Shown here: positions 11,264 through 23,675 of the stretch, piece by piece
Numbering within the stretch: the stretch's first letter is position 1
Layout: the number at the start of each line of letters is the position of its first letter
Source: Anseranas semipalmata
Taxonomy: Eukaryota > Chordata > Aves > Anseriformes > Anseranatidae
DNA length: 64,000 nucleotides
Direction: 5' to 3'
Assembly: GCA_013399115.1 (NCBI GenBank)
Contig: VXAA01006068.1
Span: forward strand, 13,382 to 77,381
Position numbers and translations under genes: made by a program
Notes under the pieces: model-generated
Databases searched by the model: none
What the model was told of the DNA's origin: nothing
Seen by the model: the letters and a program-made list of their open reading frames with translations, nothing else

Positions 11264-14200
11264 AAAAGGAGAGTAGGCTCCTTCTATAAGTTGTCTCATA
11301 AGAAGTGGTATGAATCTGTGCCTTTTCGTTAGCAAAATGTAGCTCAGGCAATATTTTCCTAGTTTTTAAATAATTAGCCAGTTGAAGTGTCAACATATGT
11401 GAGCTGTGAAGGAATAAATCACCACAGCAGCAGCAGTATGAGTTCTTTATAGTATTCCAATTTTCTGTCTGTTACCCACTGCAGAACAGTAGAAAATATC
11501 TGCTTTATTTCAAAGCTAAGAGTTGGCGGTATGCTCAAAACCAGTAAAATTAATTAGAAAATTATTATGGTAGAGAAATAGCAGTCACTTTTCATCTAGT
11601 GCTAAGAAATGATGGAACTAGGATACAACTACTTCAGTAGATGTTGGTTTTGTCCATGACGTTTTCCATAACACCATTGCCTTTAGTGTAGTTTCAGTGG
11701 TTCAGTAACCGGTCAATATCCAACTAGGCTTAGGCAAATCTTCTGTTGTGCTTTATAAGCCAGGTTGAAGCTTGAAGCTTATGTCCTTCTGTTTTCACTA
11801 CTCTCAAAATGTAACAGAAGTGTTTGTGTTAATAAATCTTTGTTTGCGTTCAAGTTCTCCTTTCTTGAAGGTGAAGGACTGTTCATCAGCACTCTGCATC
11901 TGGTTGCGCTTTTCAGTGTGCTCAAGCACGTCTGGAGAGGGGCTGAGGTGCCCTTGGCTCTGCTGGAAACATGATGTCATTGTCTCAATAAGATGCTGTA
12001 ATGCCGGCAAAAGATCAATACTTTGATGGGGAGCTGCTGGCTCGAAACGGCGGTGATATTTGATAAAGGACTAGTTGGAACACTTTCCAAAGCATTTCCC
12101 ATGGTATGAAACTCTAGGGAGCTGATTTGTCTCTCTGCCTAGGAAACTGAGTTGATTCATTTGTAAAAATGTGTCTGCCAACCTCAGATAACAAGAAAAA
12201 TTGCACCTTGTGTCCATGTTAGTCTTCAACCTTTCAGGTATTTCAATAGTGTATTTGTGAAAGAAGTGCTTCAAATACAAATTAATTCAGCAGGGAAGGG
12301 AGGAAAAGGTTTTAGCTTTTTTCCTGCTGTTGATACCAGACAAGTCTAGCATCGTATGACTGCACACCCCTGGAAGCACTGTGCTGCACAGAGTGCAAGG
12401 ACTTGCAGCCTCCCAGGAGCTTGCCTGCAAAAGCATATTGTGCTCTGGTCCTTCCATTCGCCCCCAGCTGCCTTCTGTGCCAGATTTCAGTGCCGGTGCT
12501 GTCAACTGTGTCCGCCCCTATCTCCAGCTGGGACAGAGCAGGACAGCCATGTGCCTCTGGGTCAATGCGTTGTGAAAGGCCCAAGAACTAGAGCTGAAGG
12601 GATCTCCATTGAAACGAGCTCAGCTCACCACTGAGAAACAAGTCTGAGAAGAGATTAGAGTTGTTCAGACTGCTAAAGCAGCATTGCTTTGGATAATATC
12701 ATAATTACTATACAGTAATCAAGGATTATGTAACTGCTGAGTAAAATGGATTTAAGAAAGGGTTGGACAAACCATTAGACTGTTTCTGTCCTGTTCGTGC
12801 AGCCAAATGGCTTTAGAAGAAGGGCTGTGTGGAAGTCCTATAGTGCAGTATAAACATCCTGTCATCTGATGGAAAACACTACCTTGCAGCTTCATTTAAC
12901 CCTGCTGTTGGCCCAAGTCCTAAATCACCCAACTTTAGGATTTAAATGCCCACAGACAGTTATTTTTGTGAAGGTGTTTTCTTTTTTAATTGAGGAAGAA
13001 AATAGTTATTCCAGTAACCTTAAAAAAATAAGGAAGAGGGAAAAAGGAGGGTTCAGCATCTTTTCATGATATAAACACATGTATCGCTTTTGACTTTATC
13101 TGTCTGTTTATACTCTGGTTGATAAAAACACAGTACCTAGTGCAGTTTTGAACTAATTTGAATCATTTTAATAGAAACTGCTTGTTGGTGTTATCATAAT
13201 AAACATATCTGCCTTGACAAGAGGCAAGCTTAACAACGTCAAATCACTTGTATCATATTTATTCAGGTCAAATATATGAAAAATGTTCCCTGGTTCATCT
13301 TTGTGTTCTGGGGTGCTGACAATCTTGGAGAATTCATGTCCATTCTAGCTTAACTCTTATATACCACTAATGAAACTTTGGTTGTAGCATTTGAATTGTA
13401 ATATCTTCAGAATCATTGGCAAAAATCCTGCTTCATCTTTTTTTTCTTCAAACCTAAACAAGGCAGAACCTGCTTTTCATATGGAAAAGATCGGGTTCTC
13501 TACATCTGGGATGCAAGAGCAGCCTGAGTATGTACTACACCTTAAAAGAGTTGCTCAGTGTTTGTTTGCTCTTTTGTTTCTTTCAACAGTGAAGCCGTAT
13601 GATCTTTTCCTCCGGAGGAAGAAACAGGGAAGCAACTTTGTCAGTGCTGTTGTGAAAAGCCTTTCATAGCATTCATCAGCTCCTGTGAACTTCAGGGGAA
13701 TCGTTCGTCCTTTTCATACCAAAGAAGAAGGATCGATATCTGAGAGATCTCTTATAGGCCTAGAAGTCCTGGAGACATGAGCCAGCAATAGGCATCTCTG
13801 GTGCTCTGAATGTTTCTCCTTCCTCACAGCCTTTTTTTCTATTGCCACCTGCTCATCTAAACTGCATTGCTATAGATTTTTCCCTGGCAGTACGCCTCCA
13901 TATACACAGATACAGTGCCTGGAAGAAACTGAACCTAGGTGGTCGGGTTTCATGCTGCTCTAAGAAACACTGTTTTTTATAAACAGTCCACATACAGATA
14001 CTATGGATTTTAAGGACTGTAACTTTGGTCAAAGACATTTTTTTCTCTGAAATATTCTGAGAACTTTTATAGCAGCTGCAAGAGTAGTCTTGTGTGCTTT
14101 TGAGAGAGGATTGGGCTTCATGACTTGATTCTTTTCTGTTACAATTAGCCTACTTCTTTTATCTTCTATCATGTAATCAAATGAACTCATTGTAGCATCA

Positions 14201-17200
14201 CTGTTTATGTAAGTGGCTCTCACTTCTATTTCCTACGGGATCAATGCTTTTTCTCATCTAAACAGACAAAGATAATAATTCCTTTTATTATCCCTCATAT
14301 GAAAGTATCATCAAAGCCCGCTGTGTTGGTTTTAGTCTTCTGTTGACCAAATATTGTACTTTCAATGTGCAATTCCTCTTGTTGAAAGGAAGCGCGTAGA
14401 TCAGGAGTGTCTTCCCACCTGCAGAGGAGGACCCAGGGAGTGCCTTCCTTGTCACCAGTGTTTCTATCCATTACACGATAATAAATGGGGTTTTGTAGTT
14501 ACTGATAATGCCTCTTCAAGAAAGAGCAAGTGTCCCCTGAGGTTGCTATTAATACCTCATTATGAGATTATAATAAGAGGTCTCCCTGGAGTCTGCTAGC
14601 AGAACAGCTGTTGGAGTAGATGAGTTGGTACTGCGCAGTGCTGTAACGGTTTGGTAATCTCATTCTTAAGGATCAAGCCAATTATCATTTGCAGCATGTC
14701 CAGGTGTCAGTCAGCTGAAGATCAAAGCATTCTGGCCTGATGTTTGAACCTGACTTTTTTCATGTCAGCATGACCACTGGGCAGTTAATGTGAATCTGCA
14801 TTTTTGGAACCTACCTACTTTGAGAGTAGCATTAGTGTATTAGGAGGCAAAGTCTGTTTGTTACAGTAACTGCAACATTGACAACTTTAAGATTATCATG
14901 GAAAAAATATGATAATCCATGAAAGGAGAAAGCTGTTCCTTCATGAAGTTTGAAAAGCGCATCCTACTCTACCTGACATTCGGAAGTGTTGCACTTAGGT
15001 GTAGGTGGATAATGGAAGGGGGGATCTCTGCTTGAGAAGCCTAAAAATTCTGCATGTTTTTTATCTATTTATTAATATTTTTGTCAGTTCGTATCTTCCC
15101 TATACATACTTTCTAGAAATTTAGCAAATCAGTGTTGATTTTAAAAAGGATCCTTCCTAATTCCAGTGCTATGATAGTTGTGCCCATACAAACCCATATA
15201 AAAGCTGCTTGCATGGCAGTAGTAAGAACGGTGCCAAATACATTCAGCTGTTTACTTTCAAGATAAGCAGTGCTGTGGGGATCTTGGCACATGGCCCCCA
15301 CCGTTTGAAAGCTGAGGAAATTCCCACTGGGCCTGAGACCAAAGTCTTTCTTGCAGCCGTTTGGTGGGCTCTGACTACTGTGGTGTTTTAAAACGCTGAT
15401 GGTTAGCAGCTTCTCACTGCTCAGGAATCCAGCTGAGCTGCTTCACAGAGTGCTGTTCGGTTTTCCTCGGCTGCAAACACAATTCAGCCACTCCCAGCTG
15501 TGTTCTGCCCACTTACAGCAATGATTAATTTCTTCTCAGGACTTCAATATAAAAGTCATCTGCCCTGAGTGATGTGAAGTGCTTCTGTTCCTTTTTGCTA
15601 CATTTTTTAATATCAAGGTGGTGAGTGCTTGTTTTTTCACATCACAATTTTCAGAAATACTGTCTTAACTTCCCATTTCTATTCTTGTGGCCCTACAGAA
15701 ACAGGCTGAAAGCAAATCTGTAGCTGAAAATTGTACTTTTATGTAAGGGGAAGCTTTTAATCTCTTTATACAGGAAATACTACATATTGATTCATGCATA
15801 ATTGCCTAACGCCTAATAATAAAAAGCTGTTTGTAAAGCCTGAGTGAAAACTGCCTTCCATCCTGATTATTCTTTTTCACCAGTTTGGTGTTTCTAATAT
15901 TTGTTTATTCTAGGCTGGGCTCAGGGCATTGTAGGGATTAACACATGATAACGGCAATAAAGGGTATAAAAGTTGATTGTGGATGGCAAAGTTGGTAGGA
16001 CCAGCGGTTTCTGCATTTGTCTGGAATTAATATTGGTGCCAAAGGTAGCATTCCCCAGTTTCTCATGGCAGCTGCACTGTTGCAGTTCAGACTAGTGCCT
16101 AACCACATTTAGAGGTCAACTGCACTGCAGCTTGAGGAATGAAGTAGTATAGTGGTTAGAAAACATTCACGTAAAACGTCCTAGAATATTGTAATAAAAT
16201 GAAGAAAGCTTCTGTAATTGAAACATGTTCTGACAAGCCATGTAACTATTCTTGAAGTTGCATCATTTTGCATCCGAGAGAAAAAATCTGTTGAAAATCC
16301 ATGGATTTGACGAAGGCTTTTGGCCGTTCAGAAATGGGCTGGATTTTGAAGCACGATGGAAGGACCTGACTGTCAGAGAGCAGCCCTCAGACGCCAGAAA
16401 GGTCAATAGAATTCCAAGCCAACCATTTCACCGCAATGAATAGTAACAAATGAGATGATTGCATCTTAGGGACTGCACTGTTCGTGCTATTTTGTGCGTT
16501 TATGCTAGACAGTGCACTGAAACAATTGATAGCATTTCTGAATTATTCCAGGCTACAAAAATAATCGTGTAGGATTTGATTATTCACTAGTAGCCTGCTG
16601 TAAACAAGATATTTAGTTTGCAGGCTGATTTTCTGTTTTTACTGTCAGCTTTCAAATATTGATGACTCGAAGGACAATGAAAGATTATGTGCTGAAGAAA
16701 ATGCATTATGCCTTTCAAATTCATTCGTAGACATAAACTTGAAATTTGATGTGCTTATGGGGTTTAATTATTGCATCACAGTAGCTTCTTGACCAAATTA
16801 AAGTGACTCAGCACTACTATTATTCCTATAAGAGTCAGAGCTTTTACATAGAAAATACATCCACCCATGGATTTCCTCTCACGGAAAATTACCACAAGAG
16901 GATTCTGTGTACCTGTTCTTAATGAAATAGTATTATACCTATGTGTGGAGTCCTTCTGGTTTTAGTTAGATTGACTTAATGCTTATTGTTCCAGAAGCAC
17001 GGAGTGGTAGGTGTGGTTTGGATAGACAATACATAAATGCCCAAGCAATTCCCATACAGTGAGCTGGAACATGTGAAAAGAAGGATGGGTGATATGATAA
17101 TACTTCAAAGATACCTTAGAAGCACACTTGACTGAATGCACCCTGCCAGCTAATGCTTCTGATTCTTAAACCCAAAAGAGGAGTCTCCTGCACAGGGTTA

Positions 17201-17602
17201 AGTGTGGGCACAGGTGTCAGTGTGTTAGCACGTAGCCCTTATGGCAGCAGCATCTTTGACTCTGATACCATGATAATGATGAAAAATATTGTGATTTCAC
17301 AGAATTGCCACTTCACTAGCTGTCCATTAAAATAGATAGCTGTCCAATAAAAATATATATGAAAAGAATCAGAGATTCTATGTGATTTATACAAGGTGCT
17401 GTAGAAGACTATTTGTAAATGCGGTACAAGTGGCTAAATAAGCAGTAGTGTGTTATAGGTGGATCAGGGGAAGAACAAATCATGAGATGAGTTACACAGC
17501 CAAATACTGACGCTATAGAGGGTGTCTCTGTAGATTCAGTCCCAGATGGGTGAATTCAAGATTTGCTTAGGCATGATAATAACTTCACCATTGCAAAACT
17601 GT

Positions 17603-17641
17603 TAAAAAAAAAAAAAAGAAAAAAGAAAAAAAAAAGAAAAT
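17603..17641 (+). repeat. A-rich low-complexity tract
   Basis: Runs of A interrupted by single G (pattern A13-G-A6-G-A10-G-A4). It is simple low-complexity DNA with no coding content, possibly the decayed tail of a retroposed sequence, though no body of such an element is visible next to it. Confidence 0.85.
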
Positions 17642-17968
17642 TTCTATTTTGTGTTAAACACAAGGTTTCTACAGTAGCTGCTGTCTCTTGACAGTACTGA
17701 GATATATCTATATCAACTTAAGACCATTATAATTCAGCCGTCGGTTTGCTTAAAACCTGTTGTGTTTTTTTTTTTTTTCAAATGCTTGTACTGTAGCAGG
17801 AACTTGAAACATAGTCATGAAACTGTGAAAGATCAGGTAGAGGCCATCAACTCTGAGTTGCTCTAACCCCTTTGATACAAAAGAGACATTTTTTGCCAGA
17901 TGCCCAGGAAGATTTGAAGCCTGGAAATTCATTTAAAGTTCTAAGCCCAGTAAGGGTGGGAGAGTTGT

Positions 17969-17970
<2 letters not shown>

Positions 17971-17999
<29 letters not shown>
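17971..17999 (+). repeat. Poly-T run of 29
   Basis: An uninterrupted run of 29 T. No retroposon body is recognisable on the downstream side, so I treat it as a homopolymer; its true length is likely to vary or be mis-assembled. Confidence 0.95.
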
Positions 18000-18002
<3 letters not shown>

Positions 18003-21000
18003 TTCTGAATGATGGAAGCTATTTCACCAAGCAGTGAAGATGATAAAACTATAAAAGTGGTCTGCCCTAATGATGCTGGGACAAATCTAAGGTTTCTAGG
18101 TACAGCGTAACCAAGTCTACATTAGCAATTTGGTTCAGAGCAGTAATTCAGTTTTGAAGAAAATCCTTGATTGTCTCCATTTACTGTGTTTTAGTTCAGT
18201 TCTGATGCCAGTTGTGGTACCCATGAAACAGATTCTGTTTGGAAGGAAACTAAATGAGAAACTAAATCATTTGCTCCAAAAGGGCTGCAGTGGTCTTCAG
18301 GGGCAATAGGTTCCTAACTTATTTGTGGACTCTGCCAACAAAAGGTCTTCCAGTTTGTGTCTGTCACTGTTCCCTGAGCATTAAGCCACCTATCTATGGA
18401 GATGTTTGGCCCAGGAAATTAGCTGACATCTAAATCAGGGTGAGCCTCCTGAGCCTCATATATTGGAGATGAAAGGAGCCTTAGCATCAATCATTTTAAT
18501 CTACAGGTTGCACTTTTAGCAGGGAAGAAAGTGTCTGATTAGAAGTTCCCATATTTAAGACATTAATCCTAGGATTTATGTGACAAAACTCTGAGGTCTC
18601 CCTGTTTAAGAGTGTTATCAAACATGGGGAGTGGCATTCAATTGTCTAAATCTAGACATTTAGTTCTATCTTAGATGCTGTAGTGTATCCACCCTAGCTA
18701 CCAGCTGCTGCTTCAGAGGATGTGGGTCTTTTCTGAGGCCCTGTGTGGTATCTGCCTATGCCACATAGACATCCTGCTACCCAAAGGCCTCTTGATTGAT
18801 ATTAGGCATTTTGTTTTCGGCAGATAAATCACAGTCAGGTTCAGCACCCACGTGTGAGAAAAAAAAAAATACAGACAAAAATCTAGAGTTTTGAACAATG
18901 AACCCAACATATCAGAAAATCAGAACAGGTTAGAAATCCAGTGGCTTCTGGATCCAAACATGGCATTTTGGTGTCTGTCCAGAAAGTGGGGCAGGGATAG
19001 GCAGTGATGGTGAGGACTTTTCTTTTAAATTTGCTTTACCCACAGGTGTTTATGCCTGTCCAAAGAGCAAGTTACTTATTCGTATATTTGAAACTAATTA
19101 TAGGAGGTGATACTTTCTGTGAAAGCAAGCATTATTTATTCTCATATATCATACTCTGTACAGCTAAATGGATAACTAGTAAGAAGAACACTAGAAGGAG
19201 AAACTTAAGATTTTTAGGATTAGCAAATTAAATTTCAAAGGTAAGGAATCTAGCTGCATTATACTTTAACTGCTCTGGTGTGTAAAGTAGTGGGTGAGGT
19301 GTTAACATCATTATCACCCAGTGAATTTGGAAGTTCAGGTAATTGTTTTTTCACCTGGCTGTGCATGCATATGCATACACTTTGTAGTCATATTGTTCTC
19401 AGAGAGTGAAAGAAAGTAATGTCTTTCAGTTTTACTTTGCCATTACTCATGTTGCTTTTTATCTGATAGATTTCGGAGAGACACACTGGCATTGATTCAG
19501 CTACATAGGAGCAGTTTGTGTTTCTAACCCAACTTCAAGCTATGTTGCTGTTGGTGCTGCAATGTGTAGTTCTCCTGGGTGCTGTTAGATCTGCACATAA
19601 CATTGCTTGTCTTCTGAAACAGTGAATGGGTATGGCGTTTTTGTGCTGGGAAAAAAAAGGAAAATGTAGTTTTTTACCTCCTCCTTCTCTTGCCCTGATT
19701 GTAGTCGGGCACTGTCAGCTTCTGCTAAGCCTGTAGTTGAGTTTCTGGTTTGTACTGAGAAAGTCCACAGAACACTTCTCTATTCCTCTTTCCCCACTTT
19801 GTGTTCTATCCCATGGTGTTTCAAAATGCTTCCTTCCAAAACCAGATTGATTTGTGATGTTGAGATTATCAACCATATGGTATAGCGGGTAAGTCACACG
19901 TTTTCTCATTAGCCAGTGGTTGCTGGCTGTGAAAGACCTACATAGCATTACATTAGCTTCTGTCCTAAGAATTCTAGTCACGGTCTCAAAATTTACTAAA
20001 AACAGCAAGAGAATGAAATGTTGTACAAGTCCATTTTAGATTGAATATTTATTTCATCTCAATACTTCTCTGGTTTCTATTATAGTTGCTGTTTTGGCCC
20101 TTCATAGGTTTATTTTAGACCCATTTTATTGTGACAGAGGAGGAAGTCTCTCACAGCTTAATCTATTATGAATGTGTTATTAGTTCAAACCTCATTATTG
20201 CATTTCCTTTTCTAATCAAGGCAAAGAATCTGTTATTAACAATGTAATCTCTTTTCCTGGTGGCTTGTTCTTATGGATGCAACCAGAAAAGCAATTGGCT
20301 TGAATGGTTCCTTTGCACTCAGGTTCCTTTTCAAAACACAGATTGCTTCTAATTGTCATTTCCTAGCTACAGTGATTTAGAATTATGTCTTTGAGTCATG
20401 ATTTTTGCAAAACTATTCGCATTAAACAGTCTGGAGATAGTTTGGATATGATTGATTTTTCAAAGCTTTGCAGCGAGATTTGATTCATAGTTCTGCCTAA
20501 ATGAGCTGGTTGACTAAAACCCTGTGCAATCATTTGAAAATGTACCACTTTCATCAAAATTTCTATAAATTATATTTAGAATGACATGTAGACTAGTCAG
20601 CCCTAAAAATGTTTCCAATAAGTTGGTGTGCTCCAAATTAATTTGTCAGCCATTTGTCAGGCAAGACAAGCAGATTACAAATGTTTACGAGGTTACCCCT
20701 CAGTCTTTGAATTTTCTTTTCAACATATTCAGAATTATCCCCAGTAGGACTGCCTTGCCTTTGAACAAGTATGAAGTCAGGTACAGCAAAGTTCCTTAAT
20801 TATATTTGTTTGCTAGAATTAAATATTTAACTTCGGTTATGAAAAGATCCTCTTTGTTCTCTGTTGCCCTCTTTTTTGAGTAGCTGTCTGATTTTATATT
20901 CTGTTCTTTCCATCTTATTTTGATACCAGAATATTAGAAAGAGAAAAATCCATTTCGAGTCAACATGCATGCCGAGATGTCAAAAGGCATAGTGCAGAAA

Positions 21001-22315
21001 TAGCTCTGCTTTGCAGATTTTATGCAAAGTATTGGCAAGTATCTGCGTTCCAGTATCACTGATTCAGACGACTTCATACCAGCTGTCATAATCTTTGCTT
21101 CAGTATTCAGCTGAAAAACAATCAAAGTAAAAATTACTCTATTCAAACAAACTGTTTCAATCTATCTTTGATCTGATCATTCAGAATCTCAGTATCTGAA
21201 AGAAAATTTCACTTGCATTTCTAAGCACTTACTTCAAGTTTATATTGTATTTTTAAATAAAGTCTAGTACTAACCACAGAAAGTAACATTATTAATTAAA
21301 TCACATTAACTAAGTCAAACCAGTATCCAGGAGACTATGCACTAGCATTTGAAGACAATAAATAAATAAATAAATAAATGACACCTCCCTTCTTCTACCT
21401 TAAACCCACAGACAACTTTAAAAGAATCTACAACCAGGATCTTTGTCTTTACAAAGGTAAATGTGATTAAAATAAAAAGTTATACACCTATAAACTTTCA
21501 AATTAAATAATGAGTGAATAATAAGACTGATGAGACTGTGTCCAAAGACTGATAAGATTGAGAAAACATACATATATGTTTTGTGTGTTTTGTTTTGTTT
21601 TTTTTTGTTTTTTTTAAACCCATGGGCATGTCTTATCTTTTCTGAATTAATTTTATTCTGATAAGGGTGATGTGTGGAAAAAATTCTTTTTCTGCTGAAG
21701 TTGAAATGGTGGGATAGATTGAAAATATGAAACTATAAATTTCTTAAGTATAAATCTTGATTTTTTCAACATGGACTTTCAGGAAAGTCAAATCTGAGTG
21801 ATCTAATGCTACTTTACTTCAAAATGACAGTATTCACAAGAAAGATAGAGTTTACTGCATCATATTTTTTCAGTTTAGCCAATTGTCTTTGCCTTTCTGA
21901 GCATCCTTGTTCCTCATACAGTAGCTGTGCTATCTTCTAAATAGTGGCTACATCTTAGAACACCCCGTGCGCTTGTAAGAAGGTGGACCTCTACATCCAT
22001 TTTTAACTGCAATAATTTGTAGTCTTCTAGAGGTACCTAACAAAGCATGACCTTGTGAATAGCAGGTCAAAAGGAGAAAATGTCTTCCAAGGAGAGTTTT
22101 TGTATTTCAGGGTGCAGTTGATAGGTGATAAGTTCTGAATAACAAAACATGATTGAAGCATTGAAGAAGCTTCCAAAATGTCAAGAAGGGAGCAGGAAGA
22201 GGTTCACTAGCTTCTGGGTGAGCTCAATCTATGTTTGATCGCAGGTAATTACCTCTTTTTGTAAGAAATGGCACAGAAATAACACATCAGTATCATTCCA
22301 GCGACTGTAACAGAG
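18000..22315. other. Intergenic DNA, no gene recognised
   Basis: No exon or classifiable mobile element is seen. An (AATA)n microsatellite at 21357-21379 is the only clear repeat. Short frames are dispersed on both strands without support. Confidence 0.5.
21357..21379 (+). repeat. (AATA)n microsatellite, just under six units
   Basis: A perfect tetranucleotide array of 23 bases. Common vertebrate microsatellite with no functional signal seen. Confidence 0.95.
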
Positions 22316-22343
22316 AAAAAAAAAAAAAAAAAAAAAAAAAAAA
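22316..22343 (+). repeat. Poly-A run of 28
   Basis: Uninterrupted run of 28 A followed by GGAAAG. No retrogene or SINE body is recognisable immediately 5' of it. Confidence 0.95.
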
Positions 22344-23548
22344 GGAAAGATATTGTAAATAATAGTATACATTAGGTTAATATTTCATCTGATTTTATGT
22401 GTATCAGCTACAGCTTCAGTTCTGGCAGCTATACAAGGCCAAAAACTATTTTAAAGAATGTATATTATTTACATTTACATTCTGATTACTGTGTTTTCTA
22501 TATTTTTTCAAGTTATTAACATTATTAACATTGGTCCACTGATTCTTGGACATGAAGAAGTGATGTGAGTTTCTTGAATGACATTGCTGTTCGGGTGATT
22601 TCTATTTTATTTTATTGAAAATGATAAAGACCATAGGTGCTGCTTACAGAGACACTTCCATGGTTGCCTAAGTGCTAGGTGCTTTATCTGTTTTTGTGTG
22701 CTGTTTTAATTGTCCAACGAAACATATCTTAGGTAATAGTCAGTCTAGAGTGTCATGATAATTAATGGGTCTGTGCTTCTCGTATGTGCCTATTTGCTGA
22801 TGTTGATAATCTGATTACCTGTAGTTTTATTTTGTTCCTGCATTGTTATTAAGGATATCAGAACTGAAGGAAGTAAATCATATTTTCCAGTGTAATGGTT
22901 TCTGTATTGAGATTGTCATATTTCCAAATTATTTCTTTAGTCAATTACTTTAAGTCTTATAAATGTTCTCCCCAGATTTGCCTCTTCTGTTTAAGAGAAT
23001 CTTGCTTCTGCTTTGGTTTACATTTTCTTTGGAGAGGAAAAGTTCCTACTGCCTCTGTAGTCTGTGTGTTTTTTTTTCTATGCTCTTGTACTCTTTTACC
23101 TGGAGTGTTGATTAGTGGTTTTACAGTGTGTTCTGCTAGAAGAAGCTTAACTAAATGTCTCTCCATCTTAAAGGGAAAAGTAATCTTACTTTATTGTTTA
23201 GTTTACGAAGGCCACACTGTCTGGTGTAAGTTAGAAGAGTCGTGATACGGATTAGAGCCCTGATATGGATTACAGCCCTGCTTACCAAAGCAGAGCATCA
23301 AAGAAGTACTCTGGGAATAGGCTGTTCTTGAGAGAATCAAGAAATTTGAATTAAAATAACTCAACTTAGAGGTCTAAAAATGAGGTTAGGAGAAAAAATG
23401 TTGCTTTGGTGACGGTACAAATTTTTATATTAACCATTCTTTCATCCTGAAGCTCTTCTATTGCATAGATCGGAGCCCACTCTTGAAATTTGCCAAGTGT
23501 CACGATGGTGGCACATGCATAGCCTGTAAATGTGTTAAAAATAAAGAT
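22344..23548. other. Intergenic DNA, nothing recognised
   Basis: A 116-codon + strand frame at 22895-23245 is rich in Phe, Leu, Cys and Ser, as expected for T-rich chance translation, and has no recognisable domain. I do not call it a gene. Confidence 0.5.
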
Positions 23549-23675
23549 GGAAAGGAAAGGAAAGGAAAGGAAAGGAAAGGAAAGGAAAGGAAAGGAAAGG
23601 AAAGGAAAGGAAAGGAAAGGAAAGGAAAGGAAAGGAAAGGAAAGGAAAGGAAAGGAAAGGAAAGGAAAGGAAAGG
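23549..23675 (+). repeat. Perfect (AAAGG)25 pentanucleotide array
   Basis: Positions 23551-23675 are exactly 25 uninterrupted copies of AAAGG, preceded by GG. The + strand is pure purine and the - strand pure pyrimidine. Because 5 is not a multiple of 3 and the unit lacks stop codons, frames stay open on both strands and create false proteins (Lys/Gly/Glu/Arg on +, Phe/Leu/Ser/Pro on -). It lies about 5 kb upstream of the CERK CpG island. Confidence 0.98.

Larger units (their letters stand above)
10644..17970. other. Intergenic DNA, no gene recognised
   Basis: No gene-like exon is seen. A cluster of overlapping frames on both strands at about 12287-12634 sits in locally higher-GC sequence but shows no family resemblance. 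A 5-base assembly gap lies at 11259-11263 after a run of A, and an A-rich tract (A with scattered G) lies at about 17603-17641. Confidence 0.5.

Noticed and set aside
12287..12634. Cluster of six overlapping frames on both strands as a possible exon
   Set aside because: Higher local GC lengthens frames on all strands. No domain resemblance and no single frame with paired splice sites stands out.
22895..23245. A 116-codon Cys/Phe-rich + strand frame
   Set aside because: Composition is that of T-rich chance translation; nothing suggests a signal peptide plus ordered cysteine pattern.
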